A stretch of 19,857 nt of DNA from DATGKD01 sp035294855 (GTDB taxonomy: Bacteria; Actinomycetota; Acidimicrobiia; Acidimicrobiales; UBA8190). Numbering within the stretch: position 1 is the stretch's first letter; each line of letters begins with the position of its first letter. Where the stretch lies: NCBI GenBank assembly GCA_035294855.1, contig DATGKD010000064.1, positions 1 to 19,857 on the forward strand. Reading direction: 5' to 3'. Position numbers and translations under genes: made by a program. Shown piece by piece: positions 1-7,893 of this stretch. Below the pieces are notes generated by a model. It saw nothing but the letters and a program-made list of their open reading frames with translations, made no database searches and had not been told where the DNA came from.

Positions 1-1
1 G

Positions 2-310
2 GCGGACATGCTCCACCACGTGGAGCTCGCCCGGGTGGGCACGCACTACGCGGCGTGGGCGTCGGACGTGGACGATCCTGACCGCGAGCGCGCCGCGGCC
101 ATGTGCAAGGGGTACGTGTCCGAGGCCGCCGACGCGGTGACGGCCGAGTGCATCCAGATCCACGGCGGCGTGGGCTTCACGTGGGACGTGGACTGCCACC
201 TGCTGTTCCGGCGGGCCAAGCAGGACGACCTGTTGTTCGGTGCCCAGGGGTACCAACGCCAGCGCCTCGCCGACCTGCTGCTCGGACCGGCGGAGGCCCC
301 GGCGCGTTAG
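2..310 (+). CDS. acyl-CoA dehydrogenase, C-terminal part (gene starts before the window)
   Basis: Only the last ~102 codons are present; the reading frame is open to the left edge, so the Met codon at 8 is internal. The visible part is the helical C-terminal domain of a FadE-type flavoprotein that oxidises acyl-CoA to 2-enoyl-CoA. The recognisable segment is IQIHGGVGFTWDVDCHLLFRRAK (written in parts: IQIHGGVGFTW followed by the FRRAK helix), which in this family contacts FAD and the partner subunit. A canonical YEGT catalytic loop is not seen; the equivalent position reads FGAQGYQRQ. That is common in subunits of heteromeric actinobacterial FadE enzymes, so this may be one half of a two-subunit enzyme whose partner lies to the left. 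The family call is firm. The substrate cannot be inferred. Confidence 0.88.
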   Translation, partial: ADMLHHVELARVGTHYAAWASDVDDPDRERAAAMCKGYVSEAADAVTAECIQIHGGVGFTWDVDCHLLFRRAKQDDLLFGAQGYQRQRLADLLLGPAEAPAR

Positions 311-329
311 CCGGGCGCGAGCGTGGCTC

Positions 330-355
330 GCCGGGCGTGTCGAGCGCCGCCCGGC
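330..355. terminator. hairpin between convergent genes, probable bidirectional terminator
   Basis: GCCGGGCG (330-337) pairs perfectly with CGCCCGGC (348-355) across a 10-nt loop. It lies between the stop at 310 and the convergent stop at 357. A second copy of the left arm at 310-317 can pair with the same right arm. There is no T tract, as is usual for high-GC terminators, so function is inferred from position and symmetry. Confidence 0.5.
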
Positions 356-356
356 C

Positions 357-1898
357 TCACGACGACGGCTGACCGACGAGGGAGTCGCGCAGCTGGCCTT
401 TCAGGACCTTGCCCGTGGCGTTGCGGGGCAGCTCGTCGGCGAGCTCGATCCGCCGGGGCACCTTGTAGTCAGCGAGCACGCGCGCGCAGTGCGCCCGGAT
501 GTCCTCCGGCGTGGCCGACGTCCCCGGCCGGAGCACGACCACGGCGGCGACGTCCTCGCCGAGCACCGCGTGGGGCACGCCCACGACAGCCGCCTCGGCC
601 ACCGCGGGGTGGTCGTGGAGCACCGACTCCACGTCGGTGGCGTGGATGTTGTTGCCGCCCCGGATGATGACGTCCTTCTTGCGCCCCACGATGTACAGGT
701 AGCCGTCCTCGTCGAGGCGCGCCAGGTCGCCCGAGTACAGCCAGCCGCCCCGCCACGTCGACGCGGTGGCGTCGGCGTCGCGGTAGTACTCGCGCTCGCG
801 GCCGGGCAGGCGGAGGATGGCCTCACCCACCTCGCCCGCGGGAACGTCGTTGCCGTCCTCGTCGACGATGCGGACCTCGAGCGGGGGCATCGGCTGGCCC
901 ACCGAACCGATGCGCCGCAGGGCTTCGCCCTTGGGCATGGAGCAGAACGCCGGCCCGGCTTCGGTCATCCCGTACGAGTTGGAGACCGCGGCTTCAGGCA
1001 TGCGCTCCTGTAGGGCCCGCAGCGTGGCAGGGGCGAGCGGGGCGCTGCCGATGGCGCAGATCTGGATGGAAGACAGGTCGACCTCGGTGAAGCGGGGGTG
1101 GGCGACGAGCAGCTCGGCCATCGAGGGGACGAGGAACACGAAGTTGGGGCGCAGCTCGTCGACCACTTCGAGCCAACGGCCCGCGTCGAAGCGGGGCTGG
1201 TAGACCCCGGACAGGCCGAGCTGCATGGGGTTGTAGATGAAGCCGATGCCGGCGAAGGTGAACAGCGGGCTGGCGTGCAGCCAGTGCTGGCCCGACAGCT
1301 GCGCGTGGGGCTCCCCGGGGATGAGCGCCACGTTGCGGTGGCGGATGGCGACGCCCTTGGGCGTCCCCGTGGTCCCCGAGGTGTACAGGACGTCGGCGAG
1401 GTCGTCGCCGTCGAGCTCGACCTGTGTTCGGCCCGCGTCCTGTCCGGCGGTCGCCGGTCCCCATGACCACGCGGGGACCTCCCCGTCGTCCGACCCCGGC
1501 GCCACCACGACCTCGACGTCCCCCTCGAGGGAGGCGGCGACCTCCTTCGCCACGGGGGCGAGGTGGGCGTCGGTGAGCACCGCGCGGACACCGGCATGGC
1601 GGAGCAGGCGGGTGATCTCGGCGGGCGTGAGCCGGTTGTTGGTGGGCACGGCGACGGCGCCGCACTTGTGCGCGGCCGAGTACCCGATCATGAAGCGCAG
1701 CCCCTCCTCGGGCCGCAGGAAGATGGACACCCGGTCGCCCTTGGCGATGCCCATGGCGCCGAGCGCGCGCGCCAGGCGGTTGGACTCGGCCTCCCACTCC
1801 CCGAAGGTCATCGTGCCGCCGTCGACGATGCGGTAGGCGATCTCGTCGCTGAACGCCTCCGCCATGGCGCGCAGGTGGTCGGTGAGGAGCGTCACCAC
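357..1898 (-). CDS. acyl-CoA synthetase (ANL superfamily, FadD-type)
   Basis: A 513-residue adenylate-forming enzyme that activates a carboxylic acid with ATP and CoA to give acyl-CoA in the cytosol. All core motifs are intact: the phosphate-binding loop YTSGTTGTPKG (172-182), YGMTEAGP (309-316), YSGDL (388-392) followed by the hinge GRKKDVIIRGGNNIHATD (405-422), and the catalytic Lys497 in PRNATGKVLK. The reading frame extends upstream to 1997, but that stretch overlaps the NTF2-like gene. I therefore start at the tandem GTG codons 1898/1895, which have a GGGGTGATG-like stretch upstream; ATG 1865 would cut into the expected N-terminus. It is the last gene of a leftward pair, 46 bp after the NTF2-like gene. 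The chain-length preference is unknown; the sequence is a general medium/long-chain or aromatic-acid ligase type. Confidence 0.9.
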   Translation of the reverse strand: MVTLLTDHLRAMAEAFSDEIAYRIVDGGTMTFGEWEAESNRLARALGAMGIAKGDRVSIFLRPEEGLRFMIGYSAAHKCGAVAVPTNNRLTPAEITRLLRHAGVRAVLTDAHLAPVAKEVAASLEGDVEVVVAPGSDDGEVPAWSWGPATAGQDAGRTQVELDGDDLADVLYTSGTTGTPKGVAIRHRNVALIPGEPHAQLSGQHWLHASPLFTFAGIGFIYNPMQLGLSGVYQPRFDAGRWLEVVDELRPNFVFLVPSMAELLVAHPRFTEVDLSSIQICAIGSAPLAPATLRALQERMPEAAVSNSYGMTEAGPAFCSMPKGEALRRIGSVGQPMPPLEVRIVDEDGNDVPAGEVGEAILRLPGREREYYRDADATASTWRGGWLYSGDLARLDEDGYLYIVGRKKDVIIRGGNNIHATDVESVLHDHPAVAEAAVVGVPHAVLGEDVAAVVVLRPGTSATPEDIRAHCARVLADYKVPRRIELADELPRNATGKVLKGQLRDSLVGQPSS

Positions 1899-1944
1899 GG
1901 CGTCATCACCCCGGCCACACCGTGCTCGGTCCCACCCGCCTCGT

Positions 1945-2373
1945 TCACAGGCCACCGTCCAAGACGGCGGTCCGGTGGGCGAAGCGCCAGCCGGCATCGG
2001 TGCGCACGAGTTCGTCGTGGTACCGACCCGAACGTTGCACCGTCGAGCGACGCGCCTCGCGCGGCGCGTCGGGGGCCGGCCGGTTGACGACCAGCAGGGT
2101 CACGTCCTGGGTGGCCCGGTCGCCGTCCACCTCCACGGTGGCGTCCACCGTGACGTGCACGACCCCGTAGGGGGTGTGACGGACCATGGCCTCGAGCGCC
2201 TCGCGGCCCTTGGTCACCGGCCCGCCCGCCACCTCCATGACGCCATCCTCGGTGAACGTCGCGGCGAATCCCGCGGGATCGCCGTCGTCGAAACACCGGT
2301 TGTAGCGGGCGGTCAGCTCGCGGATGCGAGTCCGGTCGACGAGCCACGACAGCTCGGAGTCCCCGACGCGCAT
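1945..2373 (-). CDS. NTF2/SnoaL-like domain protein
   Basis: A 142-residue single-domain protein with the alpha+beta cone fold of the SnoaL/NTF2 superfamily. The N-terminal helix (IRELTARYNRCFDDGD, 17-32) is followed by the typical AGFAATFTEDGVMEV strand region, a central GREALEAM helix, and the closing sheet ending in GWRFAHRTAVLDG. Members act as small-molecule isomerases, cyclases or dehydratases, or as ligand-binding proteins; specific catalytic residues cannot be assigned here. ATG 2373 is preceded by a strong ribosome binding site (GGGGGAGG, 8 nt away). It lies directly upstream of the acyl-CoA synthetase on the same strand, so it probably acts on, or senses, the same class of substrate. 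No signal peptide is seen, so it is likely cytosolic. Confidence 0.82.
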   Translation of the reverse strand: MRVGDSELSWLVDRTRIRELTARYNRCFDDGDPAGFAATFTEDGVMEVAGGPVTKGREALEAMVRHTPYGVVHVTVDATVEVDGDRATQDVTLLVVNRPAPDAPREARRSTVQRSGRYHDELVRTDAGWRFAHRTAVLDGGL

Positions 2374-2441
2374 GCTGTCGCCTCCCCCGAGTTCGCCCAC
2401 GCTCGCCTCCGTGACGGCGGCGGCTCGCGCCACCGCGCGGC

Positions 2442-2467
2442 CCGATGCCCTGTTCCGATGCCCTGTC
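2442..2467. repeat. 13-bp tandem direct repeat upstream of the NTF2-like gene
   Basis: CCGATGCCCTGT occurs twice, at 2442-2453 and 2455-2466, with a 13-bp period. The repeat sits about 70-95 bp upstream of ATG 2373. On the minus strand it lies just downstream of a TANNNT-type -10 candidate (TATCGT, 2481-2476). It could be an operator or a chance duplication. Confidence 0.5.
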
Positions 2468-2513
2468 CGGCGGCGACGATACTCCGCACCGGCTGCGTTC
2501 TCCGACGCCGGTG

Positions 2514-3191
2514 TCAGGCTCGAGGCAACGCGTAGCCGGCCACCACGACGAAGTGCAGCGCGGCACCCACGACCGTGCAGGCGTGGAACACCTCGTGGTA
2601 GCCGAAGACCCGCGGGACGGGGTTGGGCCGGCGGAGCGCGTAGCACAGCGCGCCCAGGGTGTAGGTGGCCCCGCCCGCGACGAGCAACGCGAATCCCGCG
2701 CCGCCCAGGGACCGGAGCAGCTGGGGCAGGACCGCCAGGGCGGACCACCCCACCACGACGTACGGGACCGCGACCGCCCACTTGGGTGCGTCGAGCCACA
2801 GTTGGCGGAGCGCCACGCCGGCGGCCCCACCCACCCAGACGAGGCACAGGACGAGCGCCGAGGCCCAGCCGTGAAGGGCGAGGCCGGCCACGGCGGTGTA
2901 CGTGCCGGCAATGGCCACGAAGATGGTGGCGTGGTCGGCGCGGCGCATGCGACGTCGGGCCGCCGGCGACCAGCGGACGCGGTGGAAGGCGGCGCTCACG
3001 CCGAACAGCGCCAGCAGGGAGAGCACGTACACCGTGAGCACGACGCCGGCGCCCGCGTCCGGAGCCCGGGCGATGAGCAGCGGGCCGGCGACCATCACCG
3101 CCGCGAAGGCGACGACGTGCAGCCAGCCCCGCAGGACGGGGCGTTGGGCGACCAGGACAGGCGGAGCATCTCCGCGCTGCGCGGCGGGCAC
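2514..3191 (-). CDS. hemolysin III / PAQR-family membrane protein
   Basis: A 225-residue protein with about seven hydrophobic segments (roughly 24-41, 48-68, 88-107, 110-128, 138-156, 165-184, 203-221), the usual length for the bacterial HlyIII family. The family's metal-site residues are all visible: Ser66 and His70 in SAAFH, Asp86 in ADHATIF, and His199 and His203 in GYHEVFH. The PAQR family is thought to include zinc-dependent hydrolases acting on membrane lipids; the name hemolysin III is historical and does not imply toxicity. The reading frame continues upstream to 3533, but that stretch is antisense to the dioxygenase gene. I chose GTG 3191 because it fits the family length and lies about 20 bp downstream of a good promoter. 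No clear Shine-Dalgarno sequence is present. Confidence 0.88.
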   Translation of the reverse strand: MPAAQRGDAPPVLVAQRPVLRGWLHVVAFAAVMVAGPLLIARAPDAGAGVVLTVYVLSLLALFGVSAAFHRVRWSPAARRRMRRADHATIFVAIAGTYTAVAGLALHGWASALVLCLVWVGGAAGVALRQLWLDAPKWAVAVPYVVVGWSALAVLPQLLRSLGGAGFALLVAGGATYTLGALCYALRRPNPVPRVFGYHEVFHACTVVGAALHFVVVAGYALPRA

Positions 3192-3219
3192 GTGGACGTC
3201 TACCGGGGAGATGATGCGA

Positions 3220-3247
3220 AGCGTAGTTTGGCGCCGGTGCGCGTCAA
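3220..3247 (-). promoter_or_regulatory. probable sigma70-type promoter of the hemolysin III gene
   Basis: Read on the minus strand, TTGACG (3247-3242) is separated by 16 bp from TACGCT (3225-3220). This matches the TTGAC / TANNNT pattern of housekeeping promoters in high-GC actinobacteria. The predicted start of transcription near 3213 gives a leader of about 20 nt to GTG 3191. Confidence 0.5.
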
Positions 3248-3333
3248 CGAGCCGGAGACGTAGCGGGACCAACAGACTCCATGGAATGGACCGAGATGAA
3301 ACAGCGACGAAACGTCGGCGAGGGGTTCGTGCG

Positions 3334-4302
3334 ATGAGCGCGCGTCTCGCCCGTGACGACGAGGTCGCCCAGTGGCGCGAGCACGGGTGGGTCGTCCTCG
3401 AGGGACTCGTCGGCACCGACGAGATCGATGCTGCCGCCAAGGACCTGACGGAGATGTTCCCGACGCCCGAGCAGTACCACGCCGACCCGACCGGGGAGAC
3501 CGAACGCTGGATCGGCCGCCCTCCGCCCGCCAAGCAGCTCTTCGAATGGCCTCCCGACGGCCCGGGTTTCCGGCCCGAGCAGCACCGCTGGCACGCCGAG
3601 TTCCCGTTCCCGGGCTCGGGGGCGATGAACCGCTTGTGCGTGCACCCGTCGCTGGCCGACTTCGCCCGGCGCGCCCTCGGGGTGGACGACGTCCGCCTCT
3701 ATCAGCTCACCGCGTCGGCCAAGTACACGGGGTACGTCAACTATGAGCAGCCCATGCACACCGACCGCAACCATTCGTGGCTGCCGCCGCTGCTCGAGGA
3801 GCCGTGGTGGCACGTCGAAGGGTTCCTCTATCTGTCCGATGTCACCGAGACGACGGCGCCCACGCATCTCGTGTCGCGGCGCGACTCGGAGGGGCGCAAG
3901 CCCACGTGGCCTCTCGTCATGCCCGAGCGCGACCCCGACCTGTACGCCGCCGAGCGACCGGCGGTGGGCGTGCGCGGCTCGTATCTCGCGTACCGCAGCG
4001 ACGTCTTCCACCGGGGTGTCGACCTCACCGAGCCCGGAGGTGCCCGCTTCCTGCTCAACGCGAGCTTCAAGGTCCCCGGCCAGGACTGGGTGGGGTACAC
4101 GGAGTGGCAGTCGCGCGCCGTGTCTCCCGAGTGGACCTCGTTCGCCGAGGGGTCGACCCCCGAGGAGCTCGCACTCTTCGGGTTCCCGCCGCCCGGCCAC
4201 GCCGTCTGGACCCCGGAGCGGGTCGAGGCGACCGCCCGGCTCTACCCCAAGCTGGACCTCACGCCCTGGTCGTCCGCGCTCGACCCCGGCTCGAGGCCGT
4301 AA
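3334..4302 (+). CDS. phytanoyl-CoA dioxygenase (PhyH) family Fe(II)/2-oxoglutarate oxygenase
   Basis: A 322-residue jelly-roll oxygenase. The iron triad is visible: His142 and Asp144 in MHTDRNH, and His226 in SDVFHRG. Arg238 in GGARFLLN is placed to bind the 2-oxoglutarate carboxylate. The N-terminus (EVAQWREHGWVVLEGL) is the classic opening of the PhyH family, whose members hydroxylate branched acyl-CoAs or free small molecules, using O2 and 2-oxoglutarate and giving succinate and CO2. The substrate is unknown; the surrounding fatty-acid genes make a lipid possible. ATG 3334 has GAGGGG about 9 nt upstream. The last 61 bp overlap the end of the convergent ABC transporter gene. It is divergent from the hemolysin III gene with 142 bp between them. 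Confidence 0.87.
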   Translation: MSARLARDDEVAQWREHGWVVLEGLVGTDEIDAAAKDLTEMFPTPEQYHADPTGETERWIGRPPPAKQLFEWPPDGPGFRPEQHRWHAEFPFPGSGAMNRLCVHPSLADFARRALGVDDVRLYQLTASAKYTGYVNYEQPMHTDRNHSWLPPLLEEPWWHVEGFLYLSDVTETTAPTHLVSRRDSEGRKPTWPLVMPERDPDLYAAERPAVGVRGSYLAYRSDVFHRGVDLTEPGGARFLLNASFKVPGQDWVGYTEWQSRAVSPEWTSFAEGSTPEELALFGFPPPGHAVWTPERVEATARLYPKLDLTPWSSALDPGSRP

Positions 4303-6224
4303 TCACCGTCGTCGCCCGTGTCGACCAGGCCGTCGAGCTGCGCCGTGGCCTGGGACTCGAACTGGGTGCGGTAGAGCTCGGCGTAGAGGCCGTCGCGCTG
4401 GAGCAGCTCGTCGTGACGCCCGCGCTCGACGATGCGGCCGTCCGCCACGACGAGCAGGAGGTCGGCCTCGCGCACCGTCGACAGCCGGTGGGCGATGACG
4501 AGGGAGGTCCGTCCGGCGAGCGCCGTCTTGAGGGCCTGCTGCACGGCCACCTCTGACTCCGAGTCGAGGTGGGCGGTGGCCTCGTCCAGGACCACGATGT
4601 CGGGTGCCTTGAGCAGGAGCCGGGCGATGGCGATGCGCTGCTTCTCCCCGCCCGACAGCCGGTAGCCGCGGTCGCCGACCACCGTGTCGAGCCCGTCCGG
4701 CAGCGACTGCACGAGCGGCAGGATCTGCGCGGCGCGCAGGGCCTCGGTGAGCTCCTCGTCGGTGGCGTCGGGTTTGGCGTAGCGGAGGTTCGACCGGATC
4801 GTCTCGTGGAAGAGGTGGGCGTCCTGGGTGACCACCCCCACGGCCGACCCGATCGACTCGAGGGTGGCATCGCGCACGTCGATGCCGTTGATGCGCACCG
4901 CGCCGGCCTTCACGTCGTACAGACGGGGCACCAGGTGGCTGATCGTCGTCTTGCCGGCGCCCGAGGGCCCCACCAGCGCGACCAGCTGGCCGGGCTCGGC
5001 GCGGAAGGACACGTCGAAGAGCACCTGGTTCTGGGGCGTGCGCTCCAACACGGCGACCGACTCGAGCGACGCCAACGACACCTCTTCGGCGCTCGGGTAG
5101 CCGAAGTCGACGTGGTCGAACTCGATGAGGGCGGGGCCCCGCGGAACGCTCACGGCGTCAGGCTTGTCATCGATCATGGGAGGGAGGTCGAGCACCTCGA
5201 AGACCCGGTCGAACGACACGAGCGCGGTCATGACGTCGACCTGCACATTCGACAACGCGGTGAGGGGCCCGTAGAGCCGGTTGAGGTACGCGGTGAGCGC
5301 CACCACGGTCCCGATCATGAACGCGCCGCGCGCCGCGAGCACCCCGCCCCAGCCGTACACGAGCGCGGTGGCGAGCGACGCGGTGAGCAGCAGCGCCACC
5401 ATGAACACCCGGGTGAACATGGCCTGGGTGATGCCGATGTCGCGCACGCGCCCGGCCTTCTCGGAGAACTCCTCGGTCTCGTCGCGGTGACGGCCGAACA
5501 GCTTGACCAGCAGTGCGCCCGAGACGTTGAACCGCTCGGTCATCGTGTTCGTCATCTGGGCGTTCAGCGTGTAGGACTCGCGGGTGATCGCCGCCAGGCG
5601 CTTGCCCACGAAGCGGGCGGGCACGAGGAAGACGGGGAGCAGTAGCAGGGCCACGAGCGTGATCTTCCACGACAAGAAGAACATGGCCGCCAGGGTGATG
5701 GCCACGCCGATGGCGTTGCTCACCACCGACGACATCGTGTCGGTGAACGCCTGCTGAGCGCCGAGCACGTCGTTGTTCAGCCTCGACACGAGCGCCCCGG
5801 TCTGGGTCCGGGTGAAGAAGGCGATGGGCATCCGCTGGACGTGGTCGAAGACCTTGGTGCGCATGTCGAAGATGAGGCCCTCACCGATGCGGGCCGACAC
5901 CCACCGCTGCCACAGCGACAGCCCGGCGTCGAGGATGGCCAGGCCTCCCACCAACAGCGCCAGGGCGACGATCAGGCCGGTGCGGTGGCGGGCGATGCCG
6001 TTGTCGATGATCGACCGGTAGATGAGGGGGTTGGCCGCGCCGATCACCGCGTCGATGACGATGAGGACGAGGAACACCCCGAGCAGCCCGCGGTAGGGCG
6101 TGGCGAACCGGGCGATCCTCTTCAGGATCCCGGTCGGGAGCTTCTTCTCCATCACGGTGTCGTCGCGCCGCATGGAGCGCATGAGGCCCCAGGCGGGCCC
6201 GTGGAACCCCCCGCCCATGCTCAT
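4242..6224 (-). CDS. ABC transporter, fused permease-ATPase (type I exporter half-transporter)
   Basis: 660 residues: a six-helix transmembrane domain (about 46-340) followed by an ATPase domain (about 366-620). The ATPase motifs are complete: Walker A GPSGAGKTT (419-427), Q467 in TQDAHLF, signature LSGGEKQR (523-530), Walker B DIVVLDEAT with Glu548, and the switch His579 in IAHRLST. It would work as a dimer in the cytoplasmic membrane, exporting a lipid, drug or peptide. Between the first ATPase strand (FDHVDFGYPS) and VLFDVSF there is an extra ~20-residue stretch (about 379-399), and an acidic tail follows residue 630. The ATG at 6224 overlaps the marR stop as ATGA, implying translational coupling. 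A second ATG lies at 6218. The regulator pairing suggests induction by the transported compound. Confidence 0.93.
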   Translation of the reverse strand: MSMGGGFHGPAWGLMRSMRRDDTVMEKKLPTGILKRIARFATPYRGLLGVFLVLIVIDAVIGAANPLIYRSIIDNGIARHRTGLIVALALLVGGLAILDAGLSLWQRWVSARIGEGLIFDMRTKVFDHVQRMPIAFFTRTQTGALVSRLNNDVLGAQQAFTDTMSSVVSNAIGVAITLAAMFFLSWKITLVALLLLPVFLVPARFVGKRLAAITRESYTLNAQMTNTMTERFNVSGALLVKLFGRHRDETEEFSEKAGRVRDIGITQAMFTRVFMVALLLTASLATALVYGWGGVLAARGAFMIGTVVALTAYLNRLYGPLTALSNVQVDVMTALVSFDRVFEVLDLPPMIDDKPDAVSVPRGPALIEFDHVDFGYPSAEEVSLASLESVAVLERTPQNQVLFDVSFRAEPGQLVALVGPSGAGKTTISHLVPRLYDVKAGAVRINGIDVRDATLESIGSAVGVVTQDAHLFHETIRSNLRYAKPDATDEELTEALRAAQILPLVQSLPDGLDTVVGDRGYRLSGGEKQRIAIARLLLKAPDIVVLDEATAHLDSESEVAVQQALKTALAGRTSLVIAHRLSTVREADLLLVVADGRIVERGRHDELLQRDGLYAELYRTQFESQATAQLDGLVDTGDDGDYGLEPGSSADDQGVRSSLG

Positions 6225-6754
6225 GGCGCACCGTCCCGGGTGGCGGCCACGGCGCGGCGGCCGTCGACGGGGCCGTGCGCCCCGCAACACGAGGGACACG
6301 ACCCGCGGGCGCACAGCTTGTCGAGGAGGGCGAGCAGGTGCCGGCGGTCGGTGGCCGACAACCCGCCGAACACCTCGGCCGCACTGGCGCGCCGAGCGCG
6401 ATCGAGGCGGTCGACGAGTCGGCGTCCGTCGGCGGTGGGGGCCACCAGGACCGAGCGCCGGTCGTCGGCGTCCGCGTGCCGGGCGACGAGCCCGGCCCGT
6501 TCGAGGGTGTCCACCATGGTCGTCACCGAGCGGGGCACGACTTCGAGCCGCGCCGCCAGGTCGGCCATGCGGACCGGACCGCCCGCCGCCACCAGGCGCA
6601 GGGCGCGGGCCTGGGCGTAGGTGAGGCCGAGCGGGGCGAGCTGCGCGCTCGAACCCCGGCGCAGCCGGCCCGCCGTGTGCATGAAGAGCTCGGCGAGCTG
6701 CGCGTCGGGACCTGGGCGGCCGCCCGCATGCGGTTCGTGTCGGGGTGGTGCCAT
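6221..6754 (-). CDS. MarR-family transcriptional regulator with Cys-rich C-terminal tail
   Basis: A 177-residue winged-helix repressor. The recognition region is LTYAQARALRLVAAGGP (44-60) and MADLAARLEVVPRSVTTMVD (63-82), followed by the wing with the family's DADDRRS motif (95-101). A dimerisation helix and then a tail with CARGSCPSCCGAH (148-160) close the protein, with four cysteines at 148, 153, 156 and 157 plus His160. Such a cluster could bind metal or sense oxidants; this is inference. ATG 6754 has AAGGA 6 nt upstream. It heads the operon with the ABC exporter and most likely represses it and perhaps the divergent NmrA-like gene. Confidence 0.9.
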   Translation of the reverse strand: MAPPRHEPHAGGRPGPDAQLAELFMHTAGRLRRGSSAQLAPLGLTYAQARALRLVAAGGPVRMADLAARLEVVPRSVTTMVDTLERAGLVARHADADDRRSVLVAPTADGRRLVDRLDRARRASAAEVFGGLSATDRRHLLALLDKLCARGSCPSCCGAHGPVDGRRAVAATRDGAP

Positions 6755-6805
6755 GCCGTCCTTCTTCGGGAGCCGGCCAGCCGGGCGGCGGCCCGCCGGG
6801 AATTA

Positions 6806-6836
6806 CTGAGAATGACTCGCAATGAGGCTTGCTCAG
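6806..6836. promoter_or_regulatory. candidate operator in the marR / NmrA-like divergent region
   Basis: An AT-richer island lies between the two divergent genes, in otherwise very GC-rich DNA. It is bounded by the inverted arms CTGAG (6806-6810) and CTCAG (6832-6836). It contains two AATGA half-sites 10 bp apart (6811-6815 and 6821-6825) and GCAA/TTGC arms (6819-6822 and 6829-6832). The stretch TGAGAATGACTCGCA (6807-6821) also resembles a Fur-type 7-1-7 site at about 10 of 14 positions. The protein that binds it is unknown; MarR autoregulation is the simplest reading. Confidence 0.35.
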
Positions 6837-6887
6837 CACTCTAACCGGTTCGCATCGCCGCTCATTCCCCGGGCAGCATGGGGCTCA

Positions 6888-7871
6888 GTGACCACCGACG
6901 CCGCCGGAGTCGCCCCCGATCGCGCCCCGGTCCCGGATCGGAAAGAGGTCGCCCCGGACGCAGACACCGGCACCGACGCGGTGACCGGGGCCTTCAGCTA
7001 CTCGGGACGGGCCATCGCCGGGCGCCTGCTCTCGAAGGGCCGTGCGGTCCGCACCCTCACCGGACACCCCGAGCGTGCCGGCCCGCAGTCGCCGATCGAC
7101 GTGCGATCCCTGGACTTCGCCGACCCCGCCGGGCTCGTGACATCGCTCACCGGTGTCACGACGCTCTACAACACCTACTGGGTGCGCTTCGCACACGGGC
7201 GCGTGGACCACACCGCGGCCGCCACCAACTCACGGATCCTGTTCGAGGCGGCGCGCCGGGCCGGCGTGCACAAGATCGTGCACGTGTCGATCCTGCATCC
7301 GTCGACCGACTCGCCGTACCCCTACTTCCGCGGAAAGGCGCTTGTCGAACAGGCCCTGGCCGACTCCGGAGTCCGCTACGCCGCGCTCCGCCCCTCGGTG
7401 CTCTTCGATGAGAACGGTGTCCTGCTCAACAACATCGCCTGGTTGCTCCGGAAGGTCCCCGTCTTCGCGGTGGGCGGCGACGGCTCGTACCGGGTGCGCC
7501 CGACTCACCTCGACGATCTCGCCGACCTGGCGGTCGACGCCGCGACGTGGTCCGACGACCGCGTCGTCGACGCCGTCGGCCCCGAACGCCCGACCTTCCT
7601 CGAGCTGGTCGGGTTGATCCGCGAGGCCGTGGGCAGCCGTGCCCGCATCGTGCACGTGCCCCCGCCCCTGCTGCTGGGGGCGTCCCGGGTGCTCGGTGCC
7701 GTGCTCCGCGACGTCCTGCTCACCCCGGAGGAGTTCCACTCGATGGCCGAGGGCCTCGCCGACTCCGACGCGCCGGCGACCGGACACGTGGGCGTCTCGG
7801 AATGGGTGCGTGCCCACGCGGGCGACCTCGGTCGTTCCTACGCCAACGAGCTCGACCGCCACTTCCGCTGA
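6888..7871 (+). CDS. NAD(P)-binding NmrA-like / atypical SDR protein
   Basis: 327 residues from GTG 6888, or 349 if translation begins at ATG 6822; neither start has a convincing ribosome binding site. GTG is preferred because ATG 6822 lies inside the putative operator. The nucleotide-binding turn is AVTGAFSYSGRAIAGRLL (about 32-49), the form seen in complex-I-subunit-like and NmrA-like extended SDRs. Further Rossmann features are VRTLTGHPER, the VHKIVHVSILHPS strand, YPYFRGKALVEQAL with the Tyr/Lys-containing helix, and LRPSVLFDENGVLLNN. Members are redox sensors, epimerase-like reductases or assembly factors. The C-terminal part (SRARIVHVPPPLLL) matches the family's substrate-lobe layout. 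It is divergent from marR, so it may belong to the same regulon. Reaction unknown. Confidence 0.82.
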   Translation: MTTDAAGVAPDRAPVPDRKEVAPDADTGTDAVTGAFSYSGRAIAGRLLSKGRAVRTLTGHPERAGPQSPIDVRSLDFADPAGLVTSLTGVTTLYNTYWVRFAHGRVDHTAAATNSRILFEAARRAGVHKIVHVSILHPSTDSPYPYFRGKALVEQALADSGVRYAALRPSVLFDENGVLLNNIAWLLRKVPVFAVGGDGSYRVRPTHLDDLADLAVDAATWSDDRVVDAVGPERPTFLELVGLIREAVGSRARIVHVPPPLLLGASRVLGAVLRDVLLTPEEFHSMAEGLADSDAPATGHVGVSEWVRAHAGDLGRSYANELDRHFR

Positions 7872-7893
7872 CGCCGGCCCGCGCCCCGACGGG

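Noticed and set aside
4569..5645. A 358-codon plus-strand frame opposite the ABC exporter
   Set aside because: Shadow of a gene with complete ABC motifs on the other strand.
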